Below, piece by piece: positions 33,957 through 43,191 of a DNA stretch of 64,000 nt. The position numbers and the translations under genes are program-made. The stretch comes from an uncultured Tidjanibacter sp. (lineage in GTDB: Bacteria; Bacteroidota; Bacteroidia; Bacteroidales; Rikenellaceae): positions 300,552 through 364,551 of the forward strand of contig CANTVF010000003.1 of NCBI GenBank assembly GCA_947852905.1. The letters run 5' to 3'. The stretch's first letter is position 1. Each line of letters starts with the position of its first letter. The notes under the pieces were generated by a model. That model had not been told where the DNA came from. It did no database searches and worked only from the letters and a program-made list of their open reading frames with translations.

Positions 33957-34238
33957 AAAGTTTTAAGGTTTCCAATTCGGTTATTTCTTTCTTATCAGAT
34001 GTAGCAAACCCCGTTTTTGTTGCATCGTTGCATTGACAAATTTATGGATTTGCAATATCGGATAAGTATGATACACTTGAATTTCTGAAGATGTGTGCAT
34101 AATTGAGAAGACGGAGTGTCATAGCTGGCAATATGTTGCGTTTCTTTCGTGCTTCGTGCCAAGTCATTCCTTCCGTAAGCTCCTGTCGCACTCTTACTCA
34201 CAACCTTGCATTTTACCCGTTCTCACACATATTAAAGT
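33957..34238. other. AT-rich intergenic region
   Basis: No clear gene. The minus strand has a 41-residue frame (34042-34167, starting MTWHEARKKRNILPA) preceded by a GGAAGGA sequence, and a 68-residue frame in another phase. Neither matches a family I know. The composition differs from the flanking genes, so it may be a remnant of a mobile element. Confidence 0.35.
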
Positions 34239-34271
34239 GGGTGTGTCAAAACGCTAAATTTTGACACACCC
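34239..34271. terminator. Perfect hairpin, likely terminator
   Basis: GGGTGTGTCAAAA (34239-34251) pairs perfectly with TTTTGACACACCC (34259-34271). It lies about 160 bases beyond the P-type ATPase stop, in an otherwise unassigned stretch. Confidence 0.6.
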
Positions 34272-34429
34272 GCAGTCGGATAGTAAATGTGAAACGTATA
34301 TCGTTGTGTGCCGGTAGCGTGACTGACTGTGTAGCTAGTTCTGGCGGTGGAGAGCCGGCGTTATCCGGTTGGCGTTTATTGCCGCAGAGGGTTGTCCGGT
34401 ACCGATTGCCGTGGATGTGCACGGGCGTT

Positions 34430-36292
34430 TCAACGCTTTGGTGTCCGCATGGCGCGGAGCGCGTTCAGTACGGCGAGTACGGTAACGCCCACGTCGGCGA
34501 ATACCGCCTCCCACATGTTTGCTATACCCAGCGCTCCGAGCAGAAGCATGGCCAGCTTTATGCCTATGGCGAACGCTATGTTCTGGTAGACGATACGCAG
34601 CGTCCGGCGCGACAGCGTTACGGCGTCGGCTACCTTGACGGGATTGTCGTCCATAAGTACGACGTCGGCGGCTTCTATGGCTGCATCGCTTCCTGCAGCG
34701 CCCATGGCTATGCCCACGTCGGCGCGTTTCAGTACAGGCGCGTCGTTGATGCCGTCGCCTACGAACGCCAGTCGCGAAGAGCCCTCTTCGGCCGTCATCA
34801 GTTCGTCTACTATGCGTACTTTGTCTGCTGGCAGCAACTCGGCATGCAGTTCGTCTATTCCGAGCGACGTTGCCACCGTTTCGGCCACGTCGTGCCTGTC
34901 GCCCGTCAGCATTACGGTTTTCGTTATGCCTGCGGCCTTGAGTCGGCGGATGGCTTCGGTCGATTGCGGTTTTACGGTATCGGCGATAACTATGTGCCCC
35001 ATGTATACGCCGTCTACCGCCAGATGGACTATGGTGCCTTTGCATTCGCATCGCTTGGCGGCTATGCCGATCCGCGCGAGAAGTTTCTCGTTGCCGGCGT
35101 AGACGTCGCGACCGTCTATTCTGGCGCGTATCCCTTCGCCGGCGAAATTCTCGACGTCGGCGACACGCGATTTATCTACGGAGTTGGCATAGGCGTCGCG
35201 CAGGGAGACGGCTACGGGGTGGTCGGAGTAGCTTTCGGCCAGTGCTGCGAGTTCGAGCAGTTCGGTTTCGGATATTATTTCCGGGTGGACGGCCGTGACG
35301 GAGAAACGTCCCGCCGTCAGGGTGCCGGTCTTGTCGAATACCACGGTGCGTATGCGGGAGAGCGTTTCCAGATTGTTGGAACCTTTGATAAGTATACCTC
35401 GACGGGACGCACCCCCGATGCCGGCGAAGAAGGTCAGCGGAATGGAGACTACCAATGCGCACGGGCACGATATGACGAGGAATATCAGCGCTCTGTTGAG
35501 CCATACGAGCCATTCGCCGCCCGCTATTAGCGGCGGTGCGACGGCCAGCAGTACCGCGGCGGCTACGACAGCCGGGGTGTAGTATCTGGCGAAGCGTGTG
35601 ATGAATTTTTCCGTTTTGGCCTTGCCGGTGTCGGCATTCTCCACGAGGTCGAGTATGCGGGCTACGGTCGATTCCCCGTAGGTGCCTGTCGTCCTGATCC
35701 GAAGCAGGCCGGTCATGTTGAAGCTGCCGCTTATCACGGAGTCGTTTTCGGATACTTCGCGTGGCATGCTTTCGCCGGTAAGGGCTGCCGTGTCGAGCGC
35801 GGATGAGCCGCTCAGGACCACTCCGTCGAGCGGTATCTTCTCTCCGGGCTTTACTACTATGGTGCTGCCGGCGGGTACAGAATCGGGCGAAACGCGCCGT
35901 AACGTACCGTTGCCGTCTTCCATTTCGGCGTAGTCCGGCCTTATATCCATAAGGGAGGATATGGAGGCGCGGCTGCGTGCAACGGCCATGTCCTGAAACA
36001 TCTCTCCGGTCTGATAGAACAGCATGACGGCGACGGCTTCGGGATATTCGCCTATAGCGAAAGCGCCTGCGGTCGCTATAGACATGAGGAAGTTCTCATC
36101 GAAGAACTCGCCGCGGAACAGGTTGCGCACGGCGCGGTAAATTATGTCGGCGCCTATGACGAGATAGGCTGCTGCGCACAGGGCTATGTGCATTCCTGCG
36201 GATAATTGGGGAATGTACGATATGCCGAGCAGCGCGCCGCTCGCCGCTATGCGTACGAGCGTGATTTTATGTTCTCTTTCCATGGTCTGCAT
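34430..36292 (-). CDS. Heavy-metal P1B-type ATPase (Zn/Cd/Co type)
   Basis: A 620-residue inner-membrane metal exporter. Motifs in order: LTGESMPREVSE (actuator, about residues 171-182), the metal-site ISCPCALVVSIPLTF (about 276-290; CPC), FDKTGTLTAG with the phosphorylated Asp (about 320), the SDHPVAVS nucleotide-domain motif (about 353) and FVGDGINDAPVLKRADVGIA (about 513-532). The CPC motif and SDHP with a following MGAAGSDAAIEAAD suggest a ZntA/CadA-type pump for Zn2+, Cd2+ or Co2+ rather than copper. It lacks the N-terminal CXXC metal-binding domain that many ZntA proteins have: the first helix begins within 20 residues. It follows the Fur-family regulator by 59 bases. Confidence 0.93.
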   Translation of the reverse strand: MQTMEREHKITLVRIAASGALLGISYIPQLSAGMHIALCAAAYLVIGADIIYRAVRNLFRGEFFDENFLMSIATAGAFAIGEYPEAVAVMLFYQTGEMFQDMAVARSRASISSLMDIRPDYAEMEDGNGTLRRVSPDSVPAGSTIVVKPGEKIPLDGVVLSGSSALDTAALTGESMPREVSENDSVISGSFNMTGLLRIRTTGTYGESTVARILDLVENADTGKAKTEKFITRFARYYTPAVVAAAVLLAVAPPLIAGGEWLVWLNRALIFLVISCPCALVVSIPLTFFAGIGGASRRGILIKGSNNLETLSRIRTVVFDKTGTLTAGRFSVTAVHPEIISETELLELAALAESYSDHPVAVSLRDAYANSVDKSRVADVENFAGEGIRARIDGRDVYAGNEKLLARIGIAAKRCECKGTIVHLAVDGVYMGHIVIADTVKPQSTEAIRRLKAAGITKTVMLTGDRHDVAETVATSLGIDELHAELLPADKVRIVDELMTAEEGSSRLAFVGDGINDAPVLKRADVGIAMGAAGSDAAIEAADVVLMDDNPVKVADAVTLSRRTLRIVYQNIAFAIGIKLAMLLLGALGIANMWEAVFADVGVTVLAVLNALRAMRTPKR

Positions 36293-36351
36293 CTTTTATT
36301 TTCTTGTCGTTGCGAAAGTATGAAAAAGCGGATGCAACCCGGTTGCAGAAA

Positions 36352-36786
36352 TCACCGGCGACTTTTGCCGCTGCATTCGGCGCATAGACCCTTCAGCAGG
36401 TAATCGACCTGCCGCACTTCGAATCCGGCCGGGTAACGTACCGGCGGAATGTGCGTGTGGTCGAGACAAAATGTCTTGTGGCACGCCTGACAGTAAAAGT
36501 GGCAATGCAGTTCGTCTATGCCGCATACGTGGTCGTTGTGACATACGCAGTATTTGGTGGAGCCGCTGCCGTCTTCGATTTCGTGTACGAGATGGTGTTC
36601 GGCGAAAAGGGTGAGTGTCCTGAATACGGATGATTTGTCCACACTGTCGAGTTCGCTTTCCAGATCGGTCATGCTGAACGTATCGTGAAAACGCGTCATG
36701 GCTTTGAGAACAAGAATGCGGACGGCCGTAGGACGGATTCCGTGACGGGATAGAATGTCCGAAAAATCGGTTGGCGTTTCGTTCAT
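36352..36786 (-). CDS. Fur-family metal-responsive repressor (Zur-like)
   Basis: A 144-residue Fur-superfamily regulator. The winged helix lies in the first 80 residues (RHGIRPTAVRILVLKAM and KSSVFRTLTLFAEHHLVHEI). The C-terminal dimerisation domain has a structural zinc site of two CX2C pairs: CQACHKTFC (about residues 98-106) and GLCAEC (about 133-138), and a His/Cys-rich loop HNDHVCGIDELHCHFYC that should hold the sensing site. Its linkage to a zinc-type P-ATPase suggests it senses zinc or a related metal; as a repressor of an exporter it would have to respond opposite to usual Zur logic, or it may control its own operon for another metal. Confidence 0.87.
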   Translation of the reverse strand: MNETPTDFSDILSRHGIRPTAVRILVLKAMTRFHDTFSMTDLESELDSVDKSSVFRTLTLFAEHHLVHEIEDGSGSTKYCVCHNDHVCGIDELHCHFYCQACHKTFCLDHTHIPPVRYPAGFEVRQVDYLLKGLCAECSGKSRR

Positions 36787-36803
36787 CGGCGGTTTGTTTT
36801 GTC

Positions 36804-36811
36804 CAAATGTA
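36804..36811 (-). promoter_or_regulatory. -7 box of fur-like/ATPase operon
   Basis: The minus strand reads TACATTTG (TAnnTTTG), 18 bases before the start codon, giving a very short leader. Confidence 0.6.
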
Positions 36812-36893
36812 GGAATAAAAATCCTTCGGCATGTCGGTCGGCGGCGGCCGGTGAGTTAAGCAAATGATAATAAATCATTTTATCGGATTGTTT

Positions 36894-36924
36894 TTTGCTC
36901 GAAAAATAAAAAAACGTATCTTTG
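36894..36924 (+). promoter_or_regulatory. Promoter of rpsO-pnp
   Basis: TTTG at 36894-36897 within a T-run and TATCTTTG at 36917-36924, 19 bases apart: a model Bacteroidetes promoter. The leader before rpsO is about 62 bases. Confidence 0.8.
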
Positions 36925-36993
36925 CGCCACGCTTTGGTGTTACCCGGTAAGGCGGATGCATCGTAAAGCGGAACACTAAACATTTTTTTAGTC

Positions 36994-37266
36994 ATGGGCT
37001 ATTTATCAGCTGAGAAAAAGCAGGAGCTTTTTGGGCAGTACGGTTCTTCGAATACCGATACGGGTTCACCCGAGAGCCAGATCGCGTTATTTACCTACCG
37101 TATCAACCACCTTACGGAACACATGAAAGGCAACAGGCACGACTTCGGCACGCAGCGTGCGTTGTTGAGGCTTGTCGGTAAACGCCGCAAGTTGCTCGAT
37201 TATCTGAAGAAGGTTGATATCGAACGTTACAGGGCGATAGTCAAAGCCCTTAACCTGAGGAAGTAA
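36994..37266 (+). CDS. rpsO: 30S ribosomal protein S15
   Basis: A 90-residue S15, standard length, a four-helix protein binding 16S rRNA helix 22 at the central junction. Diagnostic segments are TGSPESQIALFTYRINHLTEH (residues 23-43 overall) and LVGKRRKLLDYLKK with the conserved KRRKLLDYL. It is followed by pnp in the usual order, with a hairpin between them that may serve as an attenuator or RNase site. Confidence 0.98.
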   Translation: MGYLSAEKKQELFGQYGSSNTDTGSPESQIALFTYRINHLTEHMKGNRHDFGTQRALLRLVGKRRKLLDYLKKVDIERYRAIVKALNLRK

Positions 37267-37295
37267 TACGGCCTGCGACGAGGCTAATCGATTGA

Positions 37296-37331
37296 GTGAA
37301 GGCAATTAGGAAGTTAATTGCCTTCGCTTTT
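37296..37331 (+). terminator. Hairpin with U-run between rpsO and pnp
   Basis: GAAGGCAATTA (37298-37308) pairs with TAATTGCCTTC (37315-37325), extended by a G-C and a G-U, then TTTT. It would terminate part of rpsO transcription and leave pnp to read-through. Confidence 0.75.
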
Positions 37332-37363
37332 ATTGGGACACATTTAGGAGGATAAAAAATAAG

Positions 37364-39541
37364 ATGATGTACAATGAGACGACAAAGGTCATTCCGTTGG
37401 GAACTGACCGCGAGATAACGATCTCGACAGGCAAACTCGCCAAACAGGCCGACGGCGCCGTGGTGGTTAAGCAGGGCGATACTATGCTGCTCGCTACCGT
37501 GGTGGCTGCCAAAGACGCCAAACCCGATGTGGATTTCATGCCGCTGTCGGTGGAATACAAGGAAAAATATGCGGCGGCCGGACGCTATCCGGGCGGTTTC
37601 CTGAAGAGGGAGGCGCGTCCTTCGGACAGTGAGATACTCGTCGCAAGGCTTATCGACCGTGCCCTTCGTCCGCTTTTCCCGGCGGATTACCATGCGGAGG
37701 TGTTCGTGACGGTAAACCTCATATCGGCTGCCAAAGACATACAGCCCGATGCACTGGCCGGTCTGGCCGCATCGGCTGCACTCGCCGTATCTGACATTCC
37801 TTTCGGAGGTCCCATTTCGGAAGTGCGCGTATCGCGTATAGACGGCAAGCTGGTAATCAACCCGACTTTTTCGGAGAATGCGAAAGCCGACATAGATTTG
37901 ATCGTAGGGGCTACGTATGACAATATACTCATGGTAGAGGGCGAGATGCTCGAAGTTTCCGAAGCGGAAATGCTGGAGGCTATAAAGTTCGCCCACGAGG
38001 AGATCAAGAAGCAGTGTCTCGTGCAGATAGAGCTCATGAAGGAGCTCGGCAAGGATGTGAAACGTACCTACTGCCACGAAACGAACGACGAGGAACTGCG
38101 CCAGCTGGTAATCAAGGAGACTTACGACAAGGTTTACGCCGTGGCCACGAGCGCGTCTTCGAAGCACGAGCGTACCGACAAGTTCGATGAGATAGAAGCA
38201 GAGTTCTGCACCCGTTTCACCGAGGAGGAACTCGCTGAGAAACTTCCCCTTATCAAGCGTTACTATCATGACGACGTACTCAAGAAGGCGATGCGCCGTA
38301 TGATACTCGACGAGGGCAAACGTCTCGACGGCCGTCGTACGGACGAGATACGTCCGATTTGGTGCGAGGTGGGATATCTGCCCGCCGCTCACGGCTCGGC
38401 AATATTCACCCGTGGCGAGACGCAGTCGCTCACGACCGTTACTCTGGGTACGAAGCTCGATGAAAAACAGGTCGATCAGGTACTCGTACAAGGTTCCGAA
38501 CAATTTGTGCTGCACTATAACTTCCCGCCTTTCTCCACCGGCGAAGCGAAAGCCGCACGCGGACTGTCGCGCCGCGAGATAGGCCACGGAAACCTCGCAT
38601 GGAGGGCGCTCAAACCGATGGTGCCCGTAGGTGAGGAGAACCCGTATGCGGTGCGTGTCGTATCCGACATTCTCGAATCGAACGGTTCGTCGTCCATGGC
38701 TACCGTGTGCGCCGGTACGCTGGCTCTCATGGATTCCGGTCTCAAGTTGAAAAAACCGGTGTCGGGTATAGCCATGGGGCTCATTTCCGACTCGGAATCC
38801 GACAAGTATGCCATATTGTCCGATATTCTCGGCGACGAGGACCACTTGGGCGACATGGACTTCAAGGTGGCCGGAACGAAAGACGGTATTACCGCCACGC
38901 AGATGGATATAAAGGTCGACGGCCTTTCCTACGAAGTTCTTGCCAAGGCTCTCGAACAGGCTCGTGTAGGCCGTATGCACATTCTCGGCAAGATCGTTGA
39001 GACCATAGCCGAGCCGCGCGAAGACTTCCGTCCGTTCGTGCCGCGTATCGTGCAGATTACCATTCCGTCCGACTTCATCGGAGCCGTTATCGGCCCCGGC
39101 GGAAAAGTCATACAGGACATTCAGAAAACCACCGGTACTACGATTACGATTACCGAGGAGGGCGACAAGGGTATCGTGGATATTTTCGGAGACAACAAGG
39201 AGGCTTTGGACGGAGCTCTCGCCCGTATCAAGGGTATCGTGGCAGTTCCCGAAGTGGGCGAAATATACAACGGCAAGATCCGCTCCATAGTTCCTTTCGG
39301 AGCTTTCGTCGAGATATTGCCGGGCAAGGACGCTTTGCTCCACATATCGGAAATAGATTACAAACGCTTCGAAACCATGGAGCAGACCGGTCTGAAGGAG
39401 GGTGACATGATAGAGGTTAAACTCATCGGTACCGATCCCAAAACGGGTAAGATGAAACTGTCGCACAAAGTGTTGCTTCCGAAACCCGAGAAATCGGAAA
39501 AGCCGGAGGGAAAGCACGAAAGGCATGACCATAAGAAATAG
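37364..39541 (+). CDS. pnp: Polyribonucleotide nucleotidyltransferase (PNPase)
   Basis: A 725-residue phosphorolytic 3'-5' RNA exonuclease. Two RNase PH domains are seen: the first has [20 protein letters not shown] (about residues 76-95), the second [19 protein letters not shown] (about 346-364) and [17 protein letters not shown] (active-site aspartates, about 500). A KH domain ([20 protein letters not shown], about 568-587) and an S1 domain ([19 protein letters not shown], about 627-645) follow, ending in a lysine-rich tail. Normal length and order, directly after rpsO. Confidence 0.98.
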   Translation: MMYNETTKVIPLGTDREITISTGKLAKQADGAVVVKQGDTMLLATVVAAKDAKPDVDFMPLSVEYKEKYAAAGRYPGGFLKREARPSDSEILVARLIDRALRPLFPADYHAEVFVTVNLISAAKDIQPDALAGLAASAALAVSDIPFGGPISEVRVSRIDGKLVINPTFSENAKADIDLIVGATYDNILMVEGEMLEVSEAEMLEAIKFAHEEIKKQCLVQIELMKELGKDVKRTYCHETNDEELRQLVIKETYDKVYAVATSASSKHERTDKFDEIEAEFCTRFTEEELAEKLPLIKRYYHDDVLKKAMRRMILDEGKRLDGRRTDEIRPIWCEVGYLPAAHGSAIFTRGETQSLTTVTLGTKLDEKQVDQVLVQGSEQFVLHYNFPPFSTGEAKAARGLSRREIGHGNLAWRALKPMVPVGEENPYAVRVVSDILESNGSSSMATVCAGTLALMDSGLKLKKPVSGIAMGLISDSESDKYAILSDILGDEDHLGDMDFKVAGTKDGITATQMDIKVDGLSYEVLAKALEQARVGRMHILGKIVETIAEPREDFRPFVPRIVQITIPSDFIGAVIGPGGKVIQDIQKTTGTTITITEEGDKGIVDIFGDNKEALDGALARIKGIVAVPEVGEIYNGKIRSIVPFGAFVEILPGKDALLHISEIDYKRFETMEQTGLKEGDMIEVKLIGTDPKTGKMKLSHKVLLPKPEKSEKPEGKHERHDHKK

Positions 39542-39682
39542 AGGTGGCATAATTTTTGCCGCATAATTTTAACCGGTATACCGGCCGGTAGTGTCGACGG
39601 ATGCTGCCGGCACGGTCGTATCGGGGTGGCAAAGATTCGTATAGAAAATAGTGACGGATTATGTGGAATTAAAATATATGCT

Positions 39683-39690
39683 TATATTTG
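39683..39690 (+). promoter_or_regulatory. -7 box of abundant lipoprotein gene
   Basis: TATATTTG matches TAnnTTTG exactly. The -33 region is weak. A leader of about 70 AT-rich bases precedes the ATG at 39765. Confidence 0.6.
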
Positions 39691-39764
39691 CTTACTGTCA
39701 TTATTTTGCATATAGGGAAAAGTAATAAACAAAATACAAAACAAACAATCTTAATACATTAATT

Positions 39765-41453
39765 ATGAGAAGATTAGCTCAGGTAGGTCTCGCACTTACT
39801 GCAATCATGGTTCTGCTGGCCGGATGTAATCCGTACAACAAGATGCAGAAGAATTTAAGCAAAATCGACGCATATGCCACTCCGGAGGTACTGACTCTGA
39901 AAGGGCAGACTGTGGATGCTGAAATTACTTACACTTTCCCGGCGAAGTATTTCTACGAAGAGATGATTCTGAAAGTAACCCCCGTACTCGTATTCGACGG
40001 CGGAGAGGTTGTCGGAACTCCCAAATATTTCCAGGGCGAGGATGTAAGGGACAACTACACTCCCGTTTCGTGGAAGAAAGGCGGAGTATTCACTCAGAAA
40101 GTTTCTTTCCCGTATGACGAAAGGGCTAACCTTTCCACTCTGGTACTCCGTGTGGAAGGCCGTACCGCAGACCAGTGCCGCAGCGACAAATATAAAACGT
40201 TCGGTGAATTCGGCGCAGTAGCTGTGGCTCAGGGTATCAGCACCGTACAGCTCATGGCTTACAGACCGTACATGACCCTTATGGATCATGGCTTCAAGAG
40301 GGTACGCACTATCTCCGAAGAGGCTGACATACATTACCTCATCAACAGCGCTAACGTTCGCAGCAACCAGCTGTCGCAGGAGCAGATCAAACTCTTCGAA
40401 CAGTTCGTTCGCGATAACTCTGCAGCCGAGGATGTAACCATGGGTACCGTATACGCCAAAGGTTATGCATCGCCTGACGGTCCCGAGAATTTCAACCAGA
40501 AACTCTCTTCGGAACGTAGCCGTACCGGTGAAAAAGCTATCAAGAAAAACCTTAAGAATGTCGAAGTGCAGTACGATGCTGCAGCTTACGGCGAAGACTG
40601 GGAAGGTTTCCGCAAACTCGTAGAGGCTTCCGATATTCAGGACAAGGATCTCATTCTTCAGGTTCTTTCGATGTACGATTCCTCTTCTCGTCGCGAGCAG
40701 GAGATCAAAAACCTTTCGGCAGTTTATAATGAACTGAAAGAGAATATTCTCCCGCAGCTCCGTCGTACTCAGCTCGTAGCTTCGGCCGAGGTTGTAGGTC
40801 TCAGCGATGCAGAAGTGGTTGCTGCCGTTAAGAAAGGCGATACCAGCCTCCGTCTGGACGAAATGCTCTATGGCGCTACCCTTCTCAATACGCCCGCTGA
40901 AAAAGCTGCTGTTTACAGATTGGCTGCCCGTCAGTACAACGACGTTGCCGCTTACAACAACCTTGCAGTAGTTTTGGTGGATATGGGCGATATCGCAGGC
41001 GCTAAGGAGGCTATCGACAAGGCTGCACGTATCAACAGCAATCCTATCGTAACCAACAATATGGCTGCTGTAGCTATCGCTCAGGGCGATTTCGCAACGG
41101 CTGAAAAATATCTGTCGGCTCTCAACAGCGAAGACGCTCGAATGAACAAAGGTCTTATCGCACTTCAGGAAGGCGACTATGTAGTGGCTGCACGCGATCT
41201 TAAAGGTTACAACCTCGCAGTGGTTGAGGTACTCAACGGCAACTATGCTAATGCCAAGAAAGCTCTCGGTACCTGCAAATGCGCTGATTCCGAATACCTC
41301 CGCGCTGTCATAGCAATGAGGGAAGGCGATAGCAACGGCGCTATCAACTATCTGCGCAGCGCTATCGCTATCAACCCGGCTCTCAAAGATGTCGCTCAGA
41401 ACGATGTAGAGTTCGCAAGGTTGTTCAACACTCCCGAATTTCAGGCTCTCTAA
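39765..41453 (+). CDS. Large lipoprotein with TPR-like C-terminal repeats
   Basis: A 562-residue lipoprotein; the signal peptide ends in the lipobox VLLAGCNPYNK. The N-terminal 200 residues look beta-rich. Residues about 205-275 resemble an OmpA-like peptidoglycan-binding unit (GYASPDGPENFNQKLSSERS, with the SxxRA-like helix), and the last 250 residues are alpha-helical with TPR-like repeats (AAYNNLAVVLVDMGDIAGAK, NNMAAVAIAQGDFATAEKYL). Codon choice shifts towards GCT, CGT, AAA and ATC compared with neighbours, which suggests high expression. It is monocistronic, with its own promoter and strong terminator. Probably an abundant envelope protein linking outer membrane and cell wall; no function is proven. 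Confidence 0.8.
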   Translation: MRRLAQVGLALTAIMVLLAGCNPYNKMQKNLSKIDAYATPEVLTLKGQTVDAEITYTFPAKYFYEEMILKVTPVLVFDGGEVVGTPKYFQGEDVRDNYTPVSWKKGGVFTQKVSFPYDERANLSTLVLRVEGRTADQCRSDKYKTFGEFGAVAVAQGISTVQLMAYRPYMTLMDHGFKRVRTISEEADIHYLINSANVRSNQLSQEQIKLFEQFVRDNSAAEDVTMGTVYAKGYASPDGPENFNQKLSSERSRTGEKAIKKNLKNVEVQYDAAAYGEDWEGFRKLVEASDIQDKDLILQVLSMYDSSSRREQEIKNLSAVYNELKENILPQLRRTQLVASAEVVGLSDAEVVAAVKKGDTSLRLDEMLYGATLLNTPAEKAAVYRLAARQYNDVAAYNNLAVVLVDMGDIAGAKEAIDKAARINSNPIVTNNMAAVAIAQGDFATAEKYLSALNSEDARMNKGLIALQEGDYVVAARDLKGYNLAVVEVLNGNYANAKKALGTCKCADSEYLRAVIAMREGDSNGAINYLRSAIAINPALKDVAQNDVEFARLFNTPEFQAL

Positions 41454-41476
41454 TAAAGAGTGATGATATAGATTTT

Positions 41477-41508
41477 ATGCAGGGACGCTTATCAAAGCGT
41501 CCCTGCAT
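41477..41508 (+). terminator. Terminator of the abundant lipoprotein gene
   Basis: ATGCAGGGACGCTT (41477-41490) pairs perfectly with AAGCGTCCCTGCAT (41495-41508), a 14-base stem with a 4-base loop, followed by TGTTTCT. Confidence 0.85.
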
Positions 41509-41831
41509 TGTTTCTGTGCTGAGGCTTTGCGAAGACAAGGCCTGCAGTCGTCTTGTGGGATTAATTATACATTGCGGGCGGAAATCATATCCGTTGGTAT
41601 TGTTTCGGGGTGTACTTATGCGGGCGTTTTATGTCTCATATATGTGTGCGCCGGGGGGCGACCGTATAGTTTTAGTGGTGTGATGACGGTTTGTGATTAC
41701 GGGATCAGGGTGGATATTGAGGGTGAAATATGCGTTTTTAAGGAACGGGTAAAGCTGCCGGAATAATTAGCCGGAAGATAGAGACCATAGTTTTGTCGTA
41801 AACTTATTAATTAAGCCGATTTGCGGGGCTA
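41509..41831. other. Intergenic region before tRNA-Leu
   Basis: About 320 bases with no credible gene; short frames here lack domain features and codon bias. Nothing else recognised apart from the tRNA promoter at its right edge. Confidence 0.4.
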
Positions 41832-41863
41832 TTTGTGAGTAGCGTTTAAAATAATTATATTTG
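41832..41863 (+). promoter_or_regulatory. Promoter of tRNA-Leu
   Basis: TTTG at 41832-41835 and TATATTTG at 41856-41863, 20 bases apart, a near-ideal promoter. The primary transcript has a leader of about 55 bases before the mature tRNA. Confidence 0.8.
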
Positions 41864-41923
41864 CATGCGTCGGACGAGAGATGTCGGTATGAAAGCCGGT
41901 ATCGTTTCCGATGTCGCATGATT

Positions 41924-42005
41924 GCGGATATGGCGTAATTGGTAGCCGCGCCAGACTTAGGATCTGGTGCCGAAAGGCGTGGGGGTTCGAGTCCCTTTAT
42001 CCGCA
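41924..42005 (+). tRNA. tRNA-Leu (anticodon TAG)
   Basis: An 82-base tRNA with acceptor GCGGATA/TATCCGC and discriminator A. The anticodon arm CCAGA-CTTAGGA-TCTGG gives anticodon TAG (leucine, CUA). The variable arm TGCCGAAAGGCGT is long, as in class II leucine tRNAs, and GGTTCGAGTCC forms the T arm. CCA is not encoded. A terminator follows directly. Confidence 0.95.
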
Positions 42006-42011
42006 CTTTTC

Positions 42012-42034
42012 AGTCTCCTTCGGGAGACTTTTTT
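42012..42034 (+). terminator. Terminator of tRNA-Leu
   Basis: AGTCTCC (42012-42018), loop TTCG, GGAGACT (42023-42029), then a T-run to 42034. Confidence 0.9.
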
Positions 42035-42590
42035 ATTTCGTGAACATTGTCTCCGTTTGGTAATCATGGATTTTGAACGTGAATGCCATTGTTGGTGTCG
42101 TGCAGCTTTTGCCGGAAGGACGTTATATGGTACGTATAAATCGACAGCGCACCGTAACACGCCGTCACCAATAGTATGACGTAAGTATGTGCCTTAACAA
42201 TGTAGTTCATTTGTTTGTGATCGTGCATGTTGTGGAGCGGAAAATCATATCGGGAGTAACCCGGAATGAGATATCGATGACCTGCTCTCCGGAAGAGGAG
42301 AGACATTGTCCGGTAATGGAGTTTCCTGAAGACCGGAGCAAGTAAGCTTTATCGTAATTTTCGTATCCGGCGTCGGAGAGGTTGTATTAGCAATGGTTTT
42401 GCTATCCGGATTATATGGTTTGACGTTCCGTAAACAGGTCGTTATGCGACGGTCGGAATTGCGGAATATACATGTTGTGTGTTTTCTGGTGTATAGCTCG
42501 ATGTGTGCATGGCGGAACATATTATGTCCGATTGCGGAAGCGTTTGGTGGGCAGTGTGTTGAAAGTCGGGCATTTCAATTAAATTCCCTT
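42035..42590. other. Intergenic region, no clear gene
   Basis: About 560 bases. A minus-strand frame (42064-42306) would encode an 80-residue peptide with one hydrophobic stretch (TYVILLVTACYGALSIYTY), but it has no promoter consensus or known relatives. Otherwise nothing recognised. Confidence 0.35.
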
Positions 42591-42625
42591 TTTGCTATGA
42601 GGTTGATAAAAAAATATTATTTTTG
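42591..42625 (+). promoter_or_regulatory. Promoter of the small-lipoprotein trio
   Basis: TTTG at 42591-42594 and TATTTTTG at 42618-42625 with 23 bases between. The first lipoprotein ATG follows about 54 bases later. Confidence 0.55.
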
Positions 42626-42678
42626 CAATAATACGGAATGTTTGTTTCGGTAAAATTGTATTGAATAACGCTGTTTCG

Positions 42679-43101
42679 ATGTTTTCTCCGCGGTGTTGGT
42701 TATTGGCTGTAACGGTTTGCCTGTCAATGGCGGGCTGTTCGAGTATGGACGATAAGGTAAATCGGGAGATATTGGTGTCCACCGTGTGGTGCGGGGAACG
42801 TTTCGTACCCGATTGGTTAGGAAACGAAAGAGATTCCGCGAACGACGAGTTGCTCTATCGTTTCAGTACCGACGGTATAATGTCGGTATACGAGTACGAC
42901 GACGATGCCTTGACGCTTGTGGAGACCGAACGGTATATTTATATCGACGGTCAGGGAGAGATGGTTATCGAAGGATACGGGTTGTTCTATATCAAAAAAA
43001 TAACGGTGAATAGGCTGTCGCTCGAAGGCGAGACAGGTAAACTCGACCTCCGTTTTTATGCCGAAACGGACGATATGGATTTCGAGGGCGACGATGATTG
43101 A
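42679..43101 (+). CDS. Small lipoprotein 1 of a tandem trio
   Basis: A 140-residue lipoprotein (signal MFSPRCWLLAVTVCLS, lipobox SMAGCSS). The mature part starts with STVWCGERFVPDW and runs through alternating beta strands (YRFSTDGIMSVYEYDD, ERYIYIDGQGEMVIEG), ending in an acidic tail. The pattern of a leading Trp and repeated strand-turn units resembles lipocalin-like lipoproteins of Bacteroidetes, but I name no family. I chose the ATG at 42679; the frame can also start at a TTG at 42661. It is the first of three consecutive lipoproteins of similar layout. Confidence 0.68.
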   Translation: MFSPRCWLLAVTVCLSMAGCSSMDDKVNREILVSTVWCGERFVPDWLGNERDSANDELLYRFSTDGIMSVYEYDDDALTLVETERYIYIDGQGEMVIEGYGLFYIKKITVNRLSLEGETGKLDLRFYAETDDMDFEGDDD

Positions 43102-43191
43102 TGTTCCGTCGGGGAAGTCCGGTACCGTATTATAACAGGGACAGTGCGTCCGTCCGAATGACGGGCTGCCGTTTCCGAAGGCTTCTAAGCT

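Noticed and set aside
33995..34201. 68-codon minus-strand frame
   Set aside because: No recognisable motif and a competing frame of similar quality in another phase.
42064..42306. 80-codon minus-strand frame with one hydrophobic stretch
   Set aside because: No promoter consensus and atypical residue composition; kept as a note in the intergenic entry.
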